Shown: positions 53,231 to 63,664 of the stretch, in pieces
Layout of the letters: every line of letters begins with the position of its first letter
Position numbering within the stretch: position 1 is the stretch's first letter
Origin: Cycas panzhihuaensis
Lineage: Eukaryota; Cycadophyta
Assembly: GCA_023213395.1 (NCBI GenBank)
Contig: CM041465.1
Location: forward strand, 42,663,741-42,727,740
Reading direction: 5' to 3'
Length of the DNA: 64,000 bases
Position numbers and translations under genes: made by a program
The notes under the pieces: model-generated
The model's input: only the letters and a program-made list of their open reading frames with translations
The model's database searches: none
What the model was told of the DNA's origin: nothing

Positions 53231-53959
53231 TTGTATCATATTGTGTGGCTTGGCGTTGGAGACAATCGAGGTTGTCTCGGTACCAAAATATGCTTCTAGT
53301 TTGGTACGTAAACAAAAAAAAGAAAAAAAAGAGAAAACATAGTGACTGTTGAAAAAAAGAGAAAAAATAGCTATTGTTTTGAAAAAAAAAAATATACATA
53401 AAAAAAGTTACATAAAAAAAAGGAAAGATGCGGATATATGAAAAAGAAAAAGGATGAAATTTGAGTATATGTTCCTCTGAAATGCACTAGACGTTCCAAA
53501 AGGGAACGATATTGGGAACGCAAAACACTATGTGTTCTTGCAAGCATTCCAACGGGAAATGCACTGTGTAAACGTAGAAATAAAAGTGCCAAATCAACTA
53601 ATCAAGCCTCATTTCGACACGATAGAGTTCTAGAGTGACACAAATTACCAAGAACAAGCATTCTAGTTGTAGTGACAACAAGATCTTTAGTGAAATTATC
53701 ATACATTCTCATAGCAACGCATGGAACATATTACAAGTTTTCCACACAAGAACCCTAGATTTCTTTATTTTATATTGTTAGTGTTAAGTAACGCTTCCTA
53801 TTTTTCCATTTTGTCCAAAATGAGGACTATAGTGTGTTTAGGAAAACTATCCGCCCTAGTTGAAAGTAGAATTAGGAGGGTTACCAGCCTCATTTAAGGC
53901 CAAAGTCAAACAAGTAGGATGGGGAGAGTAGATACACCTGGCTTCATTTTATTGGGATA
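53231..53959 (+). other. T1 non-coding segment between pol and extra ORF
   Basis: This AT/purine-rich stretch has A-runs at 53310-53420. No domain is seen. Spacers of this kind after integrase are common in Tat-group elements. Confidence 0.5.
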
Positions 53960-54930
53960 ATTAATGGAATAAATCCTATTGGAGTTGAAGAAAAAAGTGG
54001 GACTCATTCAGTTGAATGCAGATATTATCCATGCTATTATTGGACTTCCCAAAGAAGGGAATGTTCCAACTTCTACCAAACGGTTAAAGGTGGACTGAGA
54101 GACATGGTTGAGAGAGTTGTGCAAGGAGAATACCCAAATATTCTTCAATGGAATTAGAGTGGTGGACATCGGGGATGTCAGATTGCAGTGGGTAGCAAAG
54201 GTGATCGTTACTCAATTTTTATCCAAACAGAAATATACATACATTCCAGGAGGCATGATGGCAGTGTTACCCCAAATTCGAGATGGAGTACAACTGAATT
54301 TGTCTGAATTCTTGGCCATAAACATGAAACAACAGATTGAGGAGGTCATTGCTCATCCCTTTAAGCATCCCTCATTGTTGTTGGCCATCTTAATAGATCA
54401 GTGTTTGGGAGTACAACCACCATAACAACCAATTTGACCACAGAAGCCATTGATCAAACAATGGGTTGAAGCATTTCCAGATTCCACTCAGGATATGGAG
54501 ATTAAAAGGAAAATGAAAAAAGAAATGGCGAAGATATTGAAATGGTTGTAGCAAGTGCTAGGCAACCCAATTTATCATCGTTCAAAACAAGTGTAAAAAA
54601 GAGCACTAAGTGACGATGAGAAAGGAGGAAGAAGAAATGGAGATCGAACCAATATTATAGGAATGGGCCCCAACTAAAGAAGAATTCCCTCTTGTTATTA
54701 AACTAGGAGAAACATCCTCATAGGCAACATCGACAGAAGGAAAAAGTCAACAAATTATCTGGTTGGCGGAGGAAATGGAATCAAGCTACAAGGCAAAAAT
54801 TGTTGCTTTTAGTGAAAAGATAAAGGAGAAAGATGCAATAATAGCCACCCTCACCCAAATCAACGAAGATATACTAAAAGCAAGTGAAGCTTTAACAAAG
54901 CTAGGGCAGTAGGAGCAACCTTGATAAAAA
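53960..54930 (+). pseudogene. T1 extra 3' ORF with coiled-coil C-terminus, function unknown
   Basis: Downstream of integrase an open part (54108-54425) reads MRELCKENTQIFFNGIRVVD, then LQWVAKVIVTQFLSKQKYTY, and ends QCLGVQPP. I do not recognise a defined domain; the style resembles unnamed plant retroelement extra ORFs. A later part near 54776-54905 reads EMESSYKAKIVAFSEKIKEK and ATLTQINEDILKASEALTKL, a likely coiled coil. Stops interrupt it. It is absent from T2. Confidence 0.5.
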
Positions 54931-55004
54931 GTGGTGGGAGAAGCAACATAAAAAATTTTGAAATAAGCAAGGATGCTCAACCCTTTTTGTTGACCTATGA
55001 TAGA

Positions 55005-55830
55005 TGTTGGGGTTAAATCTAGTACCTGGGCCTTTTTGGACAATGGAAAAGTAGGAATGCATGCTTATCCTAACCTGAGGAATGTAGGAACGCATCATCG
55101 AGAGGACACAAAATGGAAGGCATGGAAAGGACAATGAAAAAGGACAAAATTGGGCTCTCGGGGAACGCATGATAGGGTGCATTTTTAAAAGGAAGGCAAC
55201 CCATCAAGAATGTACGTGGAACACATATTGAGGAATGCAAGGAACGTATGCCCTAATTAGAGTCGTACTTCCTAGGGATGTTGATGCCATCACGAGGCAT
55301 GCATTCGTATGATTGTATAGATGAAATAAATTGTAATGTAATCATGGTGAAAAGGCTCTTTGTTATGAAATAGAATGGTTGTGACTATAAGTCACAACCA
55401 TTCCCCCAAAGGACATGTAAATGGGTATTTATTGGCATTTTTCCCACCATATTTGTGTGAGAGTTGAGTTTATGAGTCTTCTAATACATTCTCAAGTGTG
55501 AGAGCCAAGTTATTGTATTAGACGATATGGTTTTGTATGGAACACATGTCAAACATTCCTTTCTAGTGATGTAGAGACATTGACAGTGATATTGCTTAAT
55601 GAATTAACGAGTTACATGGAAATACTGTGTAGCTTGTGCATGATGATTGTTGATTTATATTGATATATTGATTGATATGATGGTATGGTGATGATATATG
55701 ATGTTGACTTGATGTTATGATGTCTGTATGAAGAGTGATAACATGATTGTTGACAAAGCCCTAACTGGACTATCAGACAATGACCCCCTTGACAAGTGTA
55801 CTTTCCCAGGGCAAAAGTTATCAGTCAACA
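55005..55830 (+). repeat. T1 3' LTR
   Basis: It begins TGTTGGGGTTAAATC and ends AGTCAACA. It contains the hairpin at 55373-55403 followed by AAAGGACAT and GTGAGAGCCAAGTTATT, an arrangement also found in the T2 LTRs. TGATG-rich low-complexity DNA lies near 55640-55740. Confidence 0.75.
55373..55403. promoter_or_regulatory. T1 LTR hairpin, 13-bp perfect stem
   Basis: GAATGGTTGTGAC and GTCACAACCATTC flank a TATAA loop. T2 LTRs carry GGTTATGAC/GTCATAACC with a CCAAA loop at the corresponding place. Confidence 0.85.
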
Positions 55831-57338
55831 ACTCCTTCACTTGGACAAGCATTGTACTTCATGATGTTGATTGATGATTATGCTGAGAAGATTTGGGTCT
55901 TTTGCTTAAAGCATAAGTCTGAAGCCTTTGCCAAATTTATTGAGTTGTAAGCAATGGTTGAAAGACAGAGTGGTTACAAATTGCAAATGCTTTGATTAGA
56001 CAATGGAGGTGAGTATATTTTCAATGACTTTAAATATTCTTGCTACAAGGCTGGCATTCAACAATAGTATACAACTCCATATACGCTGCAACAAAATGCA
56101 ATAATAGAATGAAAGAATCACACCATTGTTGAAAAGGCGAGGTGCATGTTATAAACCAAGGAACTTGGTAATGAATTTTGGGTACAAGCAATAAACACAA
56201 CTGTTTATTTGTTGAATTGGAGTCCTACTAAAGCTTTGGTAGATAAAACTCCTGAAGAGGTGTGGATGGGTTTCAAACTCGTAGTTAACAACTTAAAAAT
56301 TTTTGGTTGCTTAGCATATGCTCACATTTTTGACGAGAAGAGGAAAAAGTTAGATCCAAAACATATTAAATGTATCTTCATTGGTTATTCAAGTGAGCAA
56401 AAAGCATATAGTTTGTTTGATCTAGTGTCCACAAAGTTTTTTGCGAGTCGGGTTGTGATCTTCAATGAAGATCATATTTACAGGGAAGATCCTATAAATG
56501 ATAAAGGAAACAAAGTGATGGTTGAAGTAGAGACCCTTCAATTGACATTAACTAGACATAGCACCGGTAAATCAACAACCAACACTAGCTAGAGGACTCG
56601 ATCAACATCCACTGCAACCAACACCATCCAGAGTACTTGAGCAACATCCACTAGAACCAACACCAGCTAGAGTACTCAACCAACGTCCACTAGAGTTAAC
56701 CCCAATCAAAATTCTTAACAAACAACATTTGGACCCAACACTAGTGAGATTTCTCAAATTTAGTAGAAAGTTCCTAAGTGGTTTGTTTAAAGTCATGAGA
56801 AGGAAGGGTAACAAGGCCACAAACTCAGGTCAATTGTGCTTTGATGGCTCAGGTCTTCCATAAAAATGAACCTCAAACATATGAAGAAGCAAATCAAAGT
56901 GAAGAGTGGATTCAAGCCATGGAGGTTGAATTTGATACCTTGATTTAGAATAAAGCTTGGAGTTTAGTTGAATTAGCTGCTAACAGAGAAGTTATAGGTA
57001 CTAAATTGGTGTTGAAAACTAAGTATAAGGATGATGTTACACTTGACATATACAAATCAAGGTTTGTTGTGAAGGGCCATGCTTAACAGGAAGGCATAGA
57101 CTATGAGGAGACATTTGTGCTAGTAGCTAGGATGGATACGATAAAAAATATCTTAGCGCTTGTTGCACAACAAAATTGGATAGTTTTTGAAATGGATGTA
57201 AAGTTGGCATTCCTTAATGGATTTGTTGATAAGGAACTCTATGTTGCACAACAACAGGGGTTTGAGGTCGAAGAATAAGAAAATCTTGTGTGCAAGTTGG
57301 AGAAAGCATTGCATGGTCTTAAGCAAGCTCCGAGAGCT
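55831..57338 (+). pseudogene. C6: copia integrase and reverse transcriptase fragment
   Basis: The integrase core starts near 55860 with DYAEKIWVFCLKHKSEAFAK, then LDNGGEYIFNDFKYS. A stop interrupts the block that would carry the Glu (QQNAIIE, stop, KNHTIVEKARCML). An open stretch at 56209-56592 has DKTPEEVWMGFKLVVNNLKI and KRKKLDPKHIKCIFIGYSSE. A proline-rich spacer with repeated LEPTP/LELTP-like units follows. RT begins with WIQAMEVEFDTLI near 56910, then YKSRFVVKGHA, DYEETFVLVARMDTI and FEMDVKLAFLNG, ending at YGLKQAPRA-like sequence (HGLKQAPRA). The YVDD box and RNase H are missing. Left end abuts the T1 LTR. Confidence 0.85.
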
Positions 57339-57532
57339 TGATAGATACGTCGAAGATAAAGGGTTGTTAACTGTTAACCATGGGTTCATACTATGAAGAG
57401 ATTAGATGGTGCAACACAATCAATCACATCGCCATAATAACATCATACGAATAGAACTTGTCTAGGACAACATATGGACAATACTCAACTTGGGAATATA
57501 ATACAAAATATGCACAACGTGGAGTATGTTAT
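57339..57532. other. Probable LTR piece of a minus-strand element, left of T2
   Basis: This non-coding DNA lies between C6 and T2. It is the host into which T2 inserted, and the host continues at 63394. It may belong to the same LTR as 63399-63664, but its left limit is not clear. Confidence 0.35.
57528..57532. repeat. Left target-site duplication of T2
   Basis: GTTAT is identical to 63394-63398. Confidence 0.9.
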
Positions 57533-58383
57533 TGTTGACTCTGGGAGGTATCTTATTACACTTATGAGATACCCCTTACACTTGTCAAGGTTACACAGTG
57601 CTATAGTCTAGTTCAGGATACTGTTAACATGGTCATTCACATACATTCCATATATAATTCACAGAATGGTACACAACAAAGATGTAAATCAATACATACT
57701 CAAAGAAATCATCATCACAACACCAAGAATACACCAATTTCCATGTAACTCTTCCTTTTATTAAGTCAGCAGTTCATTTACACAGAGGTCGGAATGCATT
57801 CTGAGCATTCCAAAGAGTATACGATCTTTCTGTTACAATGCGTACTCCGGATGGTACTTATCATACGGTGGTGCTCCAAATGGTCATGCGTCGGCTTCGC
57901 ACCTTTGCGCATCCGTGATATCCGGCTCTCACCCTCGAGCACATGACATAGGAATGAATAACTCGGCTCTCACCTTTGGAATGGTCCTCAAAGCACCATT
58001 AAATATGTCCCTTTGATGCCTTTTGATGAAAGGTTATGACCCAAAGTCATAACCATACCTTTTGTCACCAAGGTACCTTTCACTTTAATCATTAGTTATA
58101 CACTTTAACTAATGTCTTCATTAGGTCCGTGCGTCCGTATGTCCCCGCGCCTTCCTGTGCTTCCACCCGGTCCTTGTCGTGCGTGCATGCCTGCTCCGCT
58201 ACTAGTACGTATTCGTAGTGCGTACCCATTCCGTGCACGCACTGTCATACGTGCACGAATCTTTGGTTTTCCACTGTTTCGCCTCGTGCGTACCTCCGCG
58301 TGGTCTGTACTTGCTTTCCTTTGGTCAATACAAGCCTGTATTCCGTCTTCCTCAAGGCCTATATGCCACAATATGTCCCAACA
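57533..58383 (-). repeat. T2 3' LTR
   Basis: On the minus strand it starts TGTTGGGACATATTG and ends GAGTCAACA. It is CpG-rich near 58.13-58.31 kb. The hairpin lies at 58032-58054. Confidence 0.92.
58032..58054. promoter_or_regulatory. T2 LTR hairpin (left copy)
   Basis: GGTTATGAC and GTCATAACC form a 9-bp stem around CCAAA. The right LTR repeats it exactly at 63040-63062. Confidence 0.8.
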
Positions 58384-58801
58384 TCTATCCCGGGTCAACA
58401 TGATTGGGTTGAGCATCCTTGCTCAACAAAAAATTCAAAATTTGGGGTATTCCTCCCCTCTACTCTAAGGTCGCTCCTGCCGCCGCTTCCACCGCTGGTC
58501 GCCATTCTTGGTTAATAAATCCTCATCTATTGGCGCTTTGTTTTGTTCAACTTTCCCTTGATTTTCCGTATGATGATATATCTTTCCTCCATGCTTCACC
58601 ATATTGCTTATTTGTATGATATGAGTTACGGTTGTTTTTTCCTGCTTTTTAATTTTTTGTATTTTATGTTACATACCGAATCGAATCACGTTCCCAGATC
58701 AAGGCAATTCGATTTTGCCTCAACTTCATGCAACACGCTATGGTACAACCAAATTGATTCGGGTAAGTTGCTCCACCCTAGTTGATATAGGGTTTCATTT
58801 A
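58384..58801 (-). other. T2 3' untranslated segment
   Basis: This short segment lies between the integrase C-terminal frame and the 3' LTR. It carries the block GGATGCTCAACCC, TGTTGACC, ATAGA shared with T1. No classical polypurine tract is visible at the LTR edge. Confidence 0.6.
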
Positions 58802-59365
58802 CTACCCTTGACCATTTCGGTAGTAGTGGCACGATAGTTTCTTCAATTGGATAGTGCCATTCTGGTACACTTTCTCAATCCTATATGGGCCTTTCCAATG
58901 CATCTTCAATTCTCCCTGGGTTGTTTGGGATTTGTTGTCGAATCGCCATACTCGATCACCCTTCTTGAAATACGATGTCTTGTCGTGGCGGTCGTGCCTT
59001 GTCCTTTTCTGCCTTTTCCTTGGTGTGGTATGCTTTGTTGATTTCTTCTTATGGTCCCTTAATTGATCTTCTCCTAACCAATGTTCTCTACAATGTCTCA
59101 ATTGGGAAATTCCATATAGTGGTTCTCCATAAAAGGGCTTCACAGAATCTCCAACGCATTCTCCATGATTTCTATCTTCTGGAGTGGCAATTTTGTTTTC
59201 TAGACCGGAATCTCTAGGGATACTCTTAGCAAGTTCCTTTTCTTCTTCCTTAAATTTGGCACCGATGGTTGAAAAAGATCTCCTGCTGGGTAGGTGTACC
59301 TTTAAAGAAGATGAGGAAGGTTTGTTACTTCCTTCCTCGGCTGGGATGGGGTTGGGGAAGGGCAA
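58802..59365 (-). pseudogene. T2 protease-to-integrase fusion segment with integrase C-terminal domain
   Basis: The frame from 59365 reads MPFPNPIPAEEGSNKPSSSS, a charged spacer, then KKGDRVWRFDNKSQTTQGEL and KMHWKGPYRIEKVYQNGTIQ. The last block matches the integrase C-terminal SH3-like domain of the Tat/Athila group (G-D-x-V-W, then H-W-x-G-P-Y-R-I, then N-G-T-I-x-L). It follows the protease region after a frameshift near 59302-59365, with nothing of RT or the integrase core between. The stop is at about 58802. This is the scar of the internal deletion that defines T2. Confidence 0.78.
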
Positions 59366-60732
59366 TCTACCTCAAGACCCACACTGGAGGTAGAGGGAAG
59401 GTTAGGGTTAGAGGGGGTTGGGGTATTAGGGTAAGGGTTTGGGTTAAAAGGGGGATTTGGGTTTGGGTCTAGGTTTTTTACGTTATTATTAACACTCGTA
59501 TAATCAACAAATTTAGATTTAATATCAACTTCCTCAGTTACATTCCGAGAAAGTAGGTTACACCTATAGGATGAGGGGTTGACTTCATATGTGTCCCGTA
59601 GCCAATAATCCACAAATCTCATCCCGTTTTCATCATCTGAAGAATTGTAGTTTTCTCCAAGGTACGTTGGTTCTGCTTCTTGGCGGTCGATCAATTTGGT
59701 AGATTCTTCGGCCGTATGGTAGAGATTTTCTTCACCAAACGAAGAAGTTGTTGCTTCATTCGCAATGGTTGTACTTGAACCATCGTCAGGTATCACTTCA
59801 ATGGAATTCTTCCCCAACATTGGTAAAACCACTTTGTTTCCATTATCCGATAAGGTGAAGGTTACGTCTTTCCAACTTTGGAGACATTGGGTTTTATATA
59901 GCCATGGTCTCCCCAATAAGGCCGGATAGGGAGTTGCACCTTTCTCTGTTTCCACAATCGTAAAATCGATTTTTACGACAATTCCTGCCACATCCACCTT
60001 GATGTTGGCCAGTTTTCCCATAGGTCGCACCAACAATTCGTTGGCTAATTTCAACGAATAGGTCGCCGCTTCCAACTTCGGGCTTCCCAGTTTACGCCAA
60101 GTCGAGGTGGGCAGTACATTCACAGCTGCTCCCCCATCAACGATCACTCTCGGAAACTTTTCTCCCAAAACTGTCATAGTTACCATCGGATCCATATCAA
60201 ATGATGGTATGATTTGCTTCAAACTCTTGGTGATTCCCCTCTGCAACACTCCTCCTTTGATCTAATCAATAACTTGGGACAGAGGAATAGTTAATTGAAG
60301 CTGTTTTACCAAATTTTCCATCAATAGCAACATTCTGGGGATATCCTCTGCTGGCAATCCTTTAAAAAGCTCTTCCATTTGCACCATTTGGGGTTTCGCC
60401 TTAAGTTCTTCCCGTAGATTTTCTTGTTCCTTTTGTTTATTTTTCCGAACATAGACGTATTTCGTTTCCGGTTTACCCATTGGTAATGCATTCTCCTCCC
60501 GGACTAGGCCATCTAACACTTGTTTCGCTTTTCTATATCGATCCATTTCTGTCGGTGGATCTGGATAATCTTCATTCGATTTCTCTTTCTGTTTGTTTTG
60601 TAATTTGACATTTTTCGTCTCCGGTATGATTGTCATCAAGTTGGTTGCTTTAGCTTTCCCTTTGCAATCCTCTGTTTTGTGGTCACTTGGGCCTGATTCT
60701 GCTCTGAACGGCTCATTCAGATTCTGCTTCAT
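59302..60732 (-). pseudogene. T2 spacer and aspartic protease
   Basis: The first part, open at 60732-60262, is a hydrophilic spacer (DYPDPPTEMDRYRKAKQVLD, MEELFKGLPAEDIPRMLLLM) ending at one TAG. The same frame continues at 60249-59302 with GITKSLKQIIPSFDMDPM, VIVDGGAAVNVLPTSTWRKL (protease D-G-G-A active site) and YPALLGRPWLYKTQCLQSW. A low-complexity Asn-Pro tail (NLDPNPNPPFNPNPYPNTP) follows. The D-G-G-A-A-x-N-V-L-P signature is typical of Tat/Athila proteases. Apart from one stop the domain looks intact. Confidence 0.87.
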
Positions 60733-62387
60733 TGGGCATTCGACTTCCGGTTCGAATCAGACAGATGAGGCATCTCCCCATCGGCTGTTTCTTTCTCGAG
60801 GGTTCTGGTGCGCCCCTTGTTGTATACACATTTCGAGGTGGGTTACCTCTTCCCTGACCTCGTCCTCTGAATGCTTTCCCCCTGGGATTGTAGAAACAAT
60901 CCTTGGTTGTATGTGTGTCAACTTCACATATATGGCACCACTTCTCTTGTTGGTGCAACGTACTGTTTTTTAAATTTAAATCACATTCCCTGGTGGTATG
61001 TGAGTTTTCTTCGCAAATGTGGCACCACTTGGTTACCCTTCCAGTGTGCTCTTTCTTTTTGGGCGTTTCCTCTTCTTCACGGTTACTTCTCATTTTCAAT
61101 CTAGCTACCTCTTTTCTCAATGTCTCCAACTCTGATTCCTCTTCTGCTAACCCCACTTGGCAGAAGGGTCGGTTGTACTGGTTTTGCTTCAACTCTCTAA
61201 TCTCGTCTTGTAACCTCAGCAGCAAGGAGTCTTGTCCTCCCGCTTGTGCGTCCATTTCCATTTCAAAATCTAATGCCAGATCTTGAGCATTCTTAAATGA
61301 TTTCAATGGATGAGCATGCATCATGGCTCGCAACTTCTCATTCAGCCCTCTTATAAAGTAATTCTTCATATTATGGTTTGTTATCATCTCATTGATCATG
61401 CTCGCCGCAATAATTTTCATTCGGCTAATGTAAGTTAGGACGGATTCTCCCGGCCTCTGTCTAATCTCTCGTAGTGCGATTTCCACAGCTTCATTACTGC
61501 GAAATTTTTGAAATCTCTCTTCGAATGCTTTCTTAAGTTTCACCCATGGCTCATTCTTATTCGTCTCCTTATACCATGCCAAAGGTACTCCTCTCAATGT
61601 GCAGGCGAAGCGTGCTTTGATCTCGTCTTCGTCTGTGATCTTTTTTACATCAATAAGGCTCTGAAATAGGTATACATGCTCTGCTGCGTCTGAAGTATCA
61701 TTAAAGATTAGTTTCCCAAAGTCTCTATAGTCGTCCATTTTGGGAGATTGTAACTGTCCCCCACCTGATGGTGATTTTTCCTTTCCTCCCTCCTTTGGGG
61801 ATGCACTAGGAGTGCCTACCGCTGTACTATCTTTTCCAAACAACGGATTCTTGAATGGAGTTTTTATATGTATGGGTTCCACTACACCTGGAACTTGTAT
61901 AGTCAATGGTGTTACCGTAATATAAGATTGATCGAACCCTTTCTGTCGAATCTTCGAAAAGCTGTCTCGTTAGCTTATTCTCCCAATATGCTGAGGGACC
62001 TTCCTCTGCCTTCTTATCGCTATCACCTAGGTCCTTCGGGCTGTCCTCCACTGGTATACTTCCCTCTGTTAAGATCTCTTGATGTTTTTCATCCACTTTT
62101 GGCTTGCCTTCAATCTTCGGGCTAAATAAATCATCTCTGATTGGGGCTGGTGTCAATACCATGCGTTCGCCATGAGTTTGCTCCTCCTGAGGTGTGTGGG
62201 CTCCACTTGCCTCAGATCCTTCAACGGACTGTCCCTTAGTCTCGTTGTTTTGTGAACTTAACCTCCTCGCCCTTCTGAGTTTTGCTTCTTTTGACCATCT
62301 TAGTGCCCTTTGTCTGCTGGTTTCCTTTTCCTTGGGTGAAGTATCCTTCTGGGGCTCTTCCGACCTTGAAGGCCTCTTAGGTGGCAT
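60713..62387 (-). pseudogene. T2 gag with two zinc knuckles
   Basis: ATG at 62387 begins MPPKRPSRSEEPQKDTSPKE, a charged N-terminal region open for 186 codons. A frameshift near 61900-61930 moves to the long frame 61906-60713, whose first codon is TTG, so that is not a true start. The capsid (Retrotrans_gag) includes YLFQSLIDVKKITDEDEIKA, WYKETNKNEPWVKLKKAFEE and RQRPGESVLTYISRMK. Two CCHC knuckles, CHICEENSHTTREC and CHICEVDTHTTKDC, follow. A coiled-coil-like LETLRKEVARLKM lies between. Gag is nearly intact, as expected for an element that still needs packaging. Confidence 0.9.
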
Positions 62388-62514
62388 TGGAAGGTCCCCT
62401 GGCTGCTGGTGGCTTAGTTACAGCCCGCCATCACGACGGCAGTTAGGGTCCTCTGCCCTTTACACATACTTCTCTTTGAAACTCCTAGGCCCTTGTCCCT
62501 CCTCAGCGGACGTA
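62388..62514 (-). other. T2 short 5' leader
   Basis: The leader between PBS and gag ATG is only about 130 bp. Nothing else is seen in it. Confidence 0.6.
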
Positions 62515-62527
62515 GGCAACGGAACCA
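62515..62527 (-). promoter_or_regulatory. T2 primer-binding site, tRNA-Asp type
   Basis: The minus strand reads TGGTTCCGTTGCC one base inside the right LTR. It matches the 3' end of plant tRNA-Asp (complement TGGCGCCGTTGCC) except at two positions. Confidence 0.65.
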
Positions 62528-62528
62528 A

Positions 62529-63393
62529 TGTTGACTCTGGGAGGTATCTTATTACACTTATGAGATACCCCTTACACTTGTCAAGGTTACACAGCGCTAT
62601 AGTCTAGTTCAGGATACTGTCAACATGGTCATTCACATACATTCCACATACATTCCATATATAATTCACAGAATGGTACATGAGTACGTAAATCAATACA
62701 TACTCAAAGAAATCATCATCACAACACCAAGAATACACCAATTTCCACGTAACTCTACCTTTTATTAAGTCAACAGTTCATTTACACAGAGGCTGGAATG
62801 CATTCTTGAGCATTCCAAAGAAGATACGATCTTCTGTTATAATGCGTACCCAGATGGTACTTATCATACAATGGTGCTCCAAATGGTCATCATGCATACC
62901 GCTTTCGCACCTTTGCGTACCCATGATATCCGGCTCTCACCCTCGAGCACATGACATAGGAATGAATAACTCGTCTCTCATACTGGAATGGTCCTCAAAG
63001 CACCATTAAATATGTCCCTTTGATGCCTTTTGGATGAAAGGTTATGACCCAAAGTCATAACCATACCTTTTTGTCACCAAGGTACCCTTTCACTTTAATC
63101 ATTAGTTATACACTTTAACTAATGTCTTCATTAGGTCCGTACGTCCCGCGTCGTCTGCAGCCTTCCTAGGCTTCCAACGGTCCCATCGCCGTGCGTACCG
63201 CCTGCTCGCTACTAGTACGTATCTGTGGTACGTACCCATTCCAAATGCACGCTGTCATACGCACCTGCATGTTGGTTTTTCCACTGTTTCGCCTCGTGCG
63301 TACCTCCGCGTGGTCCGTACTCGCCTTCCTTTGGTTAATACAAGCTTGTATTCCGTCTTCCTCAAGGCCTATGTGCCACAATATGTCCCAACA
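62529..63393 (-). repeat. T2 5' LTR
   Basis: It aligns with 57533-58383. It carries an extra 11-bp repeat of ACATACATTCC near 62640 and has the hairpin at 63040-63062. Confidence 0.92.
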
Positions 63394-63398
63394 GTTAT
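63394..63398. repeat. Right target-site duplication of T2
   Basis: GTTAT is identical to 57528-57532. Confidence 0.9.
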
Positions 63399-63515
63399 TA
63401 TATCAAAATTTGGTTAGACACAAGAAGCAAGATGTGATCATTCCATACAAGTTAGGTACCATCCACCAAGATCAGGATACACAACACTGTATACCTTTCG
63501 TCTATTCTTATTTTG

Positions 63516-63548
<33 letters not shown>

Positions 63549-63664
63549 TCTTGGAATTGTCATCCATCGCTTGGTAACTACTTCTAACTTCTTGCCCTAA
63601 CTAATTCCACTTTGTTAACACAACATCTGACATTTACCTACTATTAACAAAATGGGCCCTGACA
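63399..63664 (-). repeat. Right-edge element LTR (part), split by T2
   Basis: On the minus strand a purine tract AAAAAGGGGGAATAGA (63665-63680) is followed by TGTCAGGGCCCATTTTG, the form of a PPT and LTR start at 63664. The LTR runs left until T2 interrupts it. It contains a (TA)13 run at 63523-63548. Confidence 0.55.

Larger units (their letters stand above)
51936..55830 (+). mobile_element. T1: Tat/Athila-like gypsy, 5'-truncated, with 3' LTR
   Basis: T1 consists of integrase (51936-53230), a non-coding segment, an extra ORF region (53960-54930) and an 826-bp 3' LTR (55005-55830). Gag, protease, RT and the 5' LTR are absent. LTR boundaries were set by similarity to T2: the pre-LTR segment (GGATGCTCAACCC, TGTTGACC, ATAGATGTTGGG) and the LTR end (CTTGACAAGTGTA, then AGTCAACA) are shared. 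Confidence 0.78.
57533..63393 (-). mobile_element. T2: non-autonomous Tat/Athila-like gypsy (gag, protease, integrase C-terminus only)
   Basis: T2 has long LTRs (851 and 865 bp), an exact GTTAT duplication, a PBS of tRNA-Asp type inside the right LTR, and minus-strand coding. The order is gag N-terminal region, capsid with two zinc knuckles, spacer, aspartic protease, then directly an integrase C-terminal domain. RT, RNase H and the integrase core are absent, so any mobilisation needs enzymes in trans. The first 115 aligned LTR bases show two differences, so T2 is the youngest element here. Confidence 0.9.

Noticed and set aside
58105-58468. Overlapping 60-118-codon open frames on both strands near 58.1-58.5 kb, and the copy at 63.2-63.6 kb
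   Set aside because: They lie in the CpG-rich T2 LTRs, are duplicated with the LTR, and have no conserved frame or domain.
61906-61906. Apparent start of the long T2 gag frame
   Set aside because: The codon is TTG, and the gag N-terminus is encoded upstream in another frame (ATG 62387). This is a frameshift, not a start.
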